Assembly: GCA_031274665.1 (NCBI GenBank)
Contig: JAISPV010000136.1
Coordinates: 1-18,381, forward strand
Direction of reading: 5' to 3'
Length of the DNA: 18,381 nucleotides
Origin: Candidatus Methanoplasma sp.
GTDB lineage: Archaea; Thermoplasmatota; Thermoplasmata; Methanomassiliicoccales; Methanomethylophilaceae
Every line of letters begins with the position of its first letter. The stretch's first letter is position 1. Below are positions 13,471 through 18,381 of the stretch, piece after piece. Below the pieces are notes generated by a model that had not been told where the DNA came from, ran no database searches, and was given only the letters and a program-made list of their open reading frames with translations. Both the position numbers and the translations under genes were made by a program.

Positions 13471-14658
13471 TCACTTAATTAACTGTAGCCGTTGCGTGAT
13501 CTCTTCCGTTAGTTTGGAGAACACCGCTTCAGCCGATGCGGCATCTGCGACCCCGCCCTGAGCGAAATCGGGCTTGCCGCCCCCCCTTCCTCCGAAACCG
13601 GAAAGGGTCTTTGACAGGACATCCCTGCAGTCGATCCTCGGCGTTCCGGAAGATACGATGACCGATACGCTCTCCCCGACCGACACGAATATGCAGACCT
13701 TTCCGGAGACCTTGTACGTCTCGGCCGCATCGGAGAGTATCGTCCGCTCTGCCTCAGGGAACACTCCGCCCACAACATCCACTCCTCCCACCGTCGTCGG
13801 CGGAAGGTCCGCGATCTGTTTTCTTACAAAAGAACCGATCGATCTTCTCAGAGCCTCGGATCCTGCCCTTAAATTCGACACCGCACGCACAAGGTCCTCG
13901 GGTTTGCTGTCTGCAGCGTCCGACGCCTGAAGGCATCTGCCGGCCAAGGACATTGCCGCATCCTTTGCCTCATTCCCGACTTTGAAATGTATCGCGACCC
14001 CTTCCTTTCCTGCGGAGACCTTCCTGTCCACGAACAGCATCTCCAGCTCCCCGGTCTCCATCACATGGAGGCCGCTGCATGCGGAGAGATCGATACCTCC
14101 GATGGACACGACCGAGACATCCTCCCCCTCCGGGATCCTTTCCTTTTTTATCCTTACCTTCTCAAGTTCGGGGTCATCCCGGCTCATGATCGTTTTTGTC
14201 ACCGGAAGATTCTCGCGTATCGCCCGGTTCGCGAACACCAGCGCTTCACGTACGTCATCCCAGCCGACGTCCCTGTCGACAATGACATATTTGCTTTCGG
14301 GCGAGATGAAGATCTTATTTATCGAAAGCTCCGGGACCCGCCTCCTCAGAGAACAGAAGAGCAGATGCTCCCCCGTGTGTCCCATCATGAGATCGTAGCG
14401 TCTGTCCCAATCCACGCTGCACCAGACCCTGTCCCCCTTTTTCAGATCGTTGCCTGGGACCTTGTGGATTATCTTATTTTTCTTGTAGAATACCTCGGCG
14501 ACCCCGGAGCCCCTGATCGTCCCGGTGTCGCATACCTGTCCGCCGCCCCCCGGATAGAAAGCGGTGATGTCCAGTTCAACTTCCTCGCCTTCGACCGACA
14601 GCACGCATGCCTCGAACTCGAATGCGTAGCCGTCGCGCCTGAAGATCTCTTCCGTCAT
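13471..14658 (-). CDS. alaX: Alanyl-tRNA editing protein AlaX, long form, 395 aa
   Basis: Free-standing trans-editing deacylase that clears Ser (and Gly) from mischarged tRNA(Ala). Numbered from the ATG at 14658: FYPGGGGQ (34-41) of the AlaRS-like editing core, zinc ligands HTGEH (His94, His98) and CSGLH (Cys194, His198), then a C-terminal extension ending in a DHHA1-like GGRGGGKPDFAQGG (356-369). This long type resembles the C-terminal part of AlaRS. The upstream in-frame extension to 14760 (34 residues, hydrophobic and unconserved) is rejected: a TATA-like AATAAATATA at 14684-14693 would place transcription start near 14658. First gene of alaX-NAC-hypC, divergent from aspS. Confidence 0.92.
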   Translation of the reverse strand: MTEEIFRRDGYAFEFEACVLSVEGEEVELDITAFYPGGGGQVCDTGTIRGSGVAEVFYKKNKIIHKVPGNDLKKGDRVWCSVDWDRRYDLMMGHTGEHLLFCSLRRRVPELSINKIFISPESKYVIVDRDVGWDDVREALVFANRAIRENLPVTKTIMSRDDPELEKVRIKKERIPEGEDVSVVSIGGIDLSACSGLHVMETGELEMLFVDRKVSAGKEGVAIHFKVGNEAKDAAMSLAGRCLQASDAADSKPEDLVRAVSNLRAGSEALRRSIGSFVRKQIADLPPTTVGGVDVVGGVFPEAERTILSDAAETYKVSGKVCIFVSVGESVSVIVSSGTPRIDCRDVLSKTLSGFGGRGGGKPDFAQGGVADAASAEAVFSKLTEEITQRLQLIK

Positions 14659-14683
14659 ATCCGAGGGTATGAAAATCCTATGT

Positions 14684-14693
14684 AATAAATATA
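14684..14693 (-). promoter_or_regulatory. TATA box for alaX
   Basis: TATATTTATT on the minus strand is centred ~30 bases before the ATG at 14658, with no Shine-Dalgarno between, consistent with a leaderless mRNA. It also decides the start against the longer frame. Confidence 0.5.
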
Positions 14694-14745
14694 CAAGAAA
14701 GACAACGCGATCCATTCCGGTTATGACGGACAGATAATGAAAAAG

Positions 14746-14753
14746 TTTTATAT
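14746..14753 (+). promoter_or_regulatory. TATA box for aspS
   Basis: TTTTATAT is preceded by a purine-rich GAAAAAG that could be the BRE. Transcription would start near 14776, leaving a ~22-nt leader that contains GAGGT at 14787-14791, seven bases before the ATG. So aspS, unlike most genes here, has both a leader and a Shine-Dalgarno. Confidence 0.5.
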
Positions 14754-14797
14754 GGCCCAATTCTTAGCCGGCATTGTAAACCCACAGAGGTACTGCG

Positions 14798-16618
14798 ATG
14801 AGAAGAACCAACACCTGCGGAGAACTTCGGTCTGAGGACATTGGCAAGAAGGTCTGTCTTCAGGGCTGGGTAAGGTTTTCCAGAGACCACGGAGGAGTGG
14901 CCTTCATTGACCTTGCCGACAGATACGGAATAACACAGATCGTATTCGATCCGGAAGACATTCCGGAAGGGACGGATGTGAATTCCTTGTCGAATACCAT
15001 GAGAACGTTCACCCGTGAGTCGGCGGTATCGATAAACGGCATCGTCAGAAAGAGGATCGAAGGCACAGAGGACGCAAGGAACCCGACAGGTAGCGTCGAG
15101 GTGCTGATCACTGACGCAGAACTGCTCAACAGGTCCAAGCTGCCGCCGTTCGAGCTCGGCGACCAAAAGGAAGGAGTGCTTCCGAACGAGGACACAAGGA
15201 TGAGGTACAGATACCTCGACCTAAGAAGGACAGAGATGATACAGGCCATGGAGGCGAGGAGCAGGTTCCTCCATCTGGTCAGACAATACATGGCAGAGAA
15301 CCGTTTCCTGGAAATTGAGACCCCGATACTGGCAAGGTCCACCCCGGAAGGCGCAAGGGACTTCCTGGTGCCGTCGAGGGTGCATCCCGGGACATTCTAT
15401 GCTCTTCCGCAATCGCCTCAGCTCTTCAAGCAGATGCTGATGGTAGGGAGCATGGACCGTTACTATCAGATAGCCAGATGCTTCAGGGACGAGGATTCCA
15501 GAAAGGACCGCCAGCCGGAATTCACACAGATCGACATGGAGATGTCCTTCGTTGAGATGAAGGATATCCAAGACATGATCGAAGGGATGATCGCGTATGT
15601 TTGGAAGGGCCTTTACGGCAAAAAGATAGAGACCCCCTTCATGCGCATCGGTTACAAAGAGGCGATGGAATCGTACGGGTCGGATAAACCCGACCTCAGA
15701 TACGGCCTCAAGTTCGTTTCGCTCACCGAAACGGTAAAGGACGCACCTTACGACATATTCCAAAGGATAATCAAGGCCGGCGGGATGGTCGCGGGCCTGA
15801 ACCTGAAGGCTGACATGGCCGGCGAGCGCATCGGAAGGAACGATGTCGACAGGTACATCGGCCAGGCCAAGAAATTCGGTCTCGGCGGACTCACGTGGAT
15901 GAGGTGCAAGGACGGCAAGCTGGACAGCAACATCACGAAATACTTCACGCCTGAGATACTGGAGGCGGTCAAACAAAAAATGGGGGCGGAGGAAGGGGAT
16001 CTGCTGTTCCTCATCGCCGGACCCTGGAAGTCCACATACGAGGGAGGCGGAGCGCTGAGAAGAAAGCTCGCAGAGGACCTCGAACTGGTCCCGAAGGACG
16101 AGATGCAGTTCCTGTGGCTTGTCGACTGTCCCATGTTCGAGATCGACCCCGTCTCGGGAAAGCACGACGCATTCCATCACCCCTTCGTCCTTCCGGAGAA
16201 CGATCTGAACGACGCATATGTCGGAGGGGCGTGTTTCGACCTCTGTCTCAACGGCAACGAGCTCGGATCCGGATCATTAAGGATACACGACCCGGAGCTG
16301 CAGATCGAGGTCTTCAAAAAGATAGGCATGGATGACGAAAAGATAGAGGCGGACTTCGGATTCTTCGTCGAGGCTTTGGGTTACGGCGCGCCGCCGCACG
16401 GCGGCATGGCATTGGGAGTGGACAGATTCATATCGATACTTCTGGGAAAGGATACGATCAGGGACGTGATCGCATTCCCGAAGAACAAGAAAGCGGCGTC
16501 CCTGCTTGACCGCTCTCCTGAAAAAGTGGACGACAAGAAACTCGAAGAACTTCAGATAATGACGCTGGCCATCGAGGGCCTGGACCTTGACGATCTGGAA
16601 AGCATCGACGAAGAGTGA
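14798..16618 (+). CDS. aspS: Aspartyl-tRNA synthetase, bacterial type, 606 aa
   Basis: Class II synthetase that charges tRNA(Asp). The N-terminal OB anticodon domain opens TCGELRSEDIGKKV and holds SRDHGGVAFIDLADRYG (28-44). The catalytic core has motif 1 near ENRFLEIETPIL, QSPQLFKQMLM (from 205), motif 2 RCFRDEDSRKDRQPEFTQID (227-246) and motif 3 GMALGVDRF with Arg543. Between motifs 2 and 3 is the ~120-residue GAD insertion (QAKKFGLGGLTWMRC ... MQFLWLVDCPMFE), found in bacterial but not archaeal AspRS, which is ~430 aa. So the gene is of bacterial type, probably acquired by transfer. His31 matches the position where bacterial non-discriminating enzymes have His and discriminating ones Leu, so it may also charge tRNA(Asn). 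The convergent neighbour is gatB. Confidence 0.95.
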   Translation: MRRTNTCGELRSEDIGKKVCLQGWVRFSRDHGGVAFIDLADRYGITQIVFDPEDIPEGTDVNSLSNTMRTFTRESAVSINGIVRKRIEGTEDARNPTGSVEVLITDAELLNRSKLPPFELGDQKEGVLPNEDTRMRYRYLDLRRTEMIQAMEARSRFLHLVRQYMAENRFLEIETPILARSTPEGARDFLVPSRVHPGTFYALPQSPQLFKQMLMVGSMDRYYQIARCFRDEDSRKDRQPEFTQIDMEMSFVEMKDIQDMIEGMIAYVWKGLYGKKIETPFMRIGYKEAMESYGSDKPDLRYGLKFVSLTETVKDAPYDIFQRIIKAGGMVAGLNLKADMAGERIGRNDVDRYIGQAKKFGLGGLTWMRCKDGKLDSNITKYFTPEILEAVKQKMGAEEGDLLFLIAGPWKSTYEGGGALRRKLAEDLELVPKDEMQFLWLVDCPMFEIDPVSGKHDAFHHPFVLPENDLNDAYVGGACFDLCLNGNELGSGSLRIHDPELQIEVFKKIGMDDEKIEADFGFFVEALGYGAPPHGGMALGVDRFISILLGKDTIRDVIAFPKNKKAASLLDRSPEKVDDKKLEELQIMTLAIEGLDLDDLESIDEE

Positions 16619-16796
16619 GCGCAGAGGCGACCCTTAACAGAGCGGTGATAACAGAAGGTCGAGATGGTCGTCACCGTGCAGATCGTCAGAGTACCGTCAC
16701 TCACTTGACCGTATCGATCCACTCATAAGTATGCCGCTCAGGTTCCCACAATGCCGATAAAGAATATTGTATCTCGCACGGTGACCCAATGGGAGA

Positions 16797-16807
16797 ATAT
16801 TTATTGA
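16797..16807 (+). promoter_or_regulatory. TATA-like box before the structured intergenic region
   Basis: ATATTTATTGA is preceded by GGGAGA in the gap between aspS and gatB. Its centre is ~20-25 bases before the first helix of the structured region beginning at 16821, so it could drive a plus-strand RNA. The strand assignment of that RNA rests on this box alone. Confidence 0.35.
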
Positions 16808-16820
16808 TATGGGTCAATGG

Positions 16821-17057
16821 ATTCGTCGGCAGGGGATGACGCCCCCAACGGGGCTGGGTCCTTTACGCGGGCCAGATGAAAGGGTTCAACACAGGGGTCA
16901 TTTCAGAGTGACCGTGACGGTCACTCCGCCGACCCGAATGCGAACGATAACGTGACCGTTCTGGTTTTCGGCTGTTATGATAACACCTCCTGCCGGATGG
17001 TCCCGGGTTCGCCGTCTGTATGGAAGACACCGAACCCGGGCTTCCCATCCAACGGCA
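16821..17057 (+). ncRNA. Candidate structured non-coding RNA between aspS and gatB
   Basis: The 518-nt convergent gap 16619-17136 has no convincing gene; 16619-16790 shows nothing recognised. From 16821 the sequence folds into abutting helices. P1: ATTC-GTCGGC (16821-16830) with GCCGAC-cc-GAAT (16928-16939). P2: GGGATGAC (16833-16840) with GTCATTTC (16897-16904). P3: GCCCC-CAAC-GGGGC (16841-16854). P4: TGG and TCC (16855-16861) with GGG and CCA (16869-16874). P5: GAGTGACCG-TGA-CGGTCACTC (16906-16926). Further on, a long rod P6 joins TGCCG-GATGG (16991-17000) and CCCGGGTTCG (17002-17011) with CGAACCCGGG (17031-17040), CCATC (17045-17049) and CGGCA (17053-17057). I checked by eye for RNase P and SRP RNA signatures and found none. 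It could be a lineage-specific RNA or two terminators plus chance. Confidence 0.4.
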
Positions 17058-17136
17058 TTGTTCCATGGGCGATCATTGTTAAATGTATTATCAGGGGGTC
17101 TCCGAATGATCCGAATTTGGTATCATTTCGATATCG

Positions 17137-18381
17137 TCACTTACGCTGTCCCAGTACGTTCTTTGTTGCTGATACGATGTCGGACGAGGAATATCTTCCG
17201 CCGGTCTCTTTCATGACATGGCCGATCACCCTGTTGACGGCCTTTTCGTTCTTCTGTATCTCGTCGATGATCTCGGGATGAGCATCAAGATAGCCGTTGA
17301 TTATCTGTTCCATATCGGCGCTTTGGCCCTTTATGGCCCCGATCTCCGCGCCTGTCATGTACGCCTTGAGTTCCATGTCCGCCTCGACATCCGTCATCCC
17401 GCCGTCTTTGAACCTTTTTATGATGTCCGCAATTCCCTCGGGGTCTTTGCCGGCGGCCTCGAAACTCTTCCAATTAGCACTTATAGTCCCTTTCGTCCAG
17501 GAAACGGCGGTCTGAGCATCCGTCGCTTTTGCGACGATCTCAAATGCCCGGGCAAGGCCCACCGATGTCGAGACGATCTGATTCGCTGTCTTCTCGTCAA
17601 TTCCGTACTCTCTGCCGAGCCTCATGGCCATGTTGACATGGCTTTCTTTGATCGTGATGGACCGGGCAAGCTCCCCGATGTGGAATATACCCACATCTGG
17701 TTCCTCGATATAGCCGTAATCGGATTCGTACTCCTTCTTCCTGACTGAGAAGGTCACTCCCCTCTCTTCATCGAAGCCTCTGGTCTCCCTCTCTATCTTT
17801 CCTCCGGCCTTCAGGACCTTCGTCTGCCTTACCGCTTCGAATGTCAATGCCCTTTCCACATTCCTCAGGCCGCTGACGTTCTTCACCTCGACCCTTTCCT
17901 TCCCGACGGAGATGTTGCAGTCGCACCTGATGCTCCTTTCCCCGTCCCCGGGGAGGTCGATGGTATGGCGGATGTCCGCTATCAGCTGTTTCAGGAACTC
18001 CCTCGCCTCGGCGGGCGTGGTGAAATCCGGGTCGGTGACTATCTCGGTAAGAGGCATCCCCGCCCTGTTGTAGTCGACGAGGGAGGACTGGTCCCCGAAC
18101 CTTTTCGTTTTTCCGGGGTCCTCCTCAAGCTGTATCTTCGTGATCCCGATCGGCCTCTTCCCGTTCAGGTAGTAGACCCCGCGGCTTCCGACCGCGTGGT
18201 CGAACTGGGTTATCTGGACGCCCTTGCTCATGTCCGGGTAGAAGTATGTCTTCCTGGAGAACCACATGACCTCCGGTATCTTGCAGTTCAGCATCTTTGC
18301 CAGCATTATCCCGTACTCCACAGCCTTCCTGTTCATTACCGGCCTGGTCCCCGGCATGCCGAGGCATCCCGGGCACACGTG
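17137..18381 (-). CDS. gatB: Asp-tRNA(Asn)/Glu-tRNA(Gln) amidotransferase subunit B, N-terminus cut off by window
   Basis: tRNA-binding, kinase-like subunit of GatCAB, which converts Asp-tRNA(Asn) (or Glu-tRNA(Gln)) to the amide form. The window holds the C-terminal ~414 residues; some 60 N-terminal residues lie past the right edge. Visible motifs: HVCPGCLGMPG (Cys ligands of the zinc site), KTYFYPDMSKGVQITQFD, RAGMPLTEIVTDPDF, RCDCNISVG, VEVKNVSGLRNVERAL and SDYGYIEEPDV, then the helical tail and YqeY-like domain ending VLGQRK. This is GatB rather than the longer archaeal GatE, which carries an AspRS-like insert. Archaea use GatDE for Gln-tRNA, so GatB here most likely serves Asn-tRNA formation. 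Convergent with a bacterial-type, possibly non-discriminating aspS. gatA and gatC are not visible. Confidence 0.94.
   Translation of the reverse strand, partial: HVCPGCLGMPGTRPVMNRKAVEYGIMLAKMLNCKIPEVMWFSRKTYFYPDMSKGVQITQFDHAVGSRGVYYLNGKRPIGITKIQLEEDPGKTKRFGDQSSLVDYNRAGMPLTEIVTDPDFTTPAEAREFLKQLIADIRHTIDLPGDGERSIRCDCNISVGKERVEVKNVSGLRNVERALTFEAVRQTKVLKAGGKIERETRGFDEERGVTFSVRKKEYESDYGYIEEPDVGIFHIGELARSITIKESHVNMAMRLGREYGIDEKTANQIVSTSVGLARAFEIVAKATDAQTAVSWTKGTISANWKSFEAAGKDPEGIADIIKRFKDGGMTDVEADMELKAYMTGAEIGAIKGQSADMEQIINGYLDAHPEIIDEIQKNEKAVNRVIGHVMKETGGRYSSSDIVSATKNVLGQRK

Noticed and set aside
14659-14760. N-terminal hydrophobic extension of AlaX
   Set aside because: It would run through the alaX and aspS promoter elements, and AlaX has no membrane segment.
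15221-16180. 319-aa minus-strand ORF
   Set aside because: It is antisense to the conserved AspRS coding sequence; long only because of GC-rich third positions.
16970-17139. Protein-like readings on the minus strand after the gatB stop, including a 33-aa ORF (17076 to 16975) and a tail ending VTVTVTLK
   Set aside because: The 33-aa ORF shares its bases with the perfect inverted repeat of P6. The second reading has no start codon in its frame. They could be a decayed gene, but nothing supports expression.
1-18381. CRISPR array or known defence operon
   Set aside because: No regularly spaced repeats were seen, and apart from the DUF4143 ATPase and the broken DUF3800 gene no defence-linked family is present.

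Overview
The window looks like chromosomal DNA from a methanogen-related archaeon of the Thermoplasmata, most likely the order Methanomassiliicoccales. This is inference. The archaeal signs are Bud32, RadB, archaeal NAC, the isopentenyl phosphate kinase / type 2 isomerase / prenyl synthase cluster, an AbrB-PhoU regulator, TATA-like boxes about 25-30 nt upstream of start codons that mostly lack a Shine-Dalgarno, and a lone 5S rRNA gene. Only one clear gene (fni) ends in TAG, which fits a lineage that decodes UAG as pyrrolysine.

Left arm (1 to ~3072), probably the right end of an integrated element. It holds a tightly overlapping plus-strand run (a cut-off Cys-rich ORF, a 72-aa unknown, a 42-aa zinc ribbon, a tyrosine recombinase) and then a DUF4143-type ATPase on the minus strand. 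At ~3043-3072 there is a tRNA T arm plus 3' acceptor strand without a matching 5' half, as expected of an attachment site.

Region 3165-5825 (minus strand): an AbrB-PhoU phosphate regulator, a GC-rich foldable intergenic stretch, a broken DUF3800 gene with an in-frame TAG and a frameshift at an A7 run, ~440 nt without genes, and tRNA-Pro(TGG). Next come rdgB and bud32 (minus, ATGA overlap), divergent from a TIGR00266/AIM24-like gene and a two-helix membrane protein (plus).

Region 8100-12620: a QueG-like double 4Fe-4S protein (minus), radB (plus), then the lipid operon ipk-fni-idsA (minus, overlapping), which runs from isopentenyl phosphate to the geranylgeranyl-type chain of archaeal membrane lipids. 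The 5S rRNA gene lies just upstream of ipk on the same strand with its own TATA box and T-run.

Region 12850-18381: alaX-NAC-hypC (minus) divergent from a bacterial-type aspS (plus), then a ~520-nt gap that folds into a compact multi-helix structure (candidate ncRNA), then gatB (minus, cut by the window end). AspRS has His31, a known mark of non-discriminating bacterial AspRS, and gatB is its convergent neighbour, so together they suggest that Asn-tRNA(Asn) is made by transamidation.

The most interesting signals are the structured region at 16821-17057, the tRNA-end attachment site of the integrated element, the bacterial-type AspRS beside gatB, and the DUF3800 reading frame interrupted by UAG.
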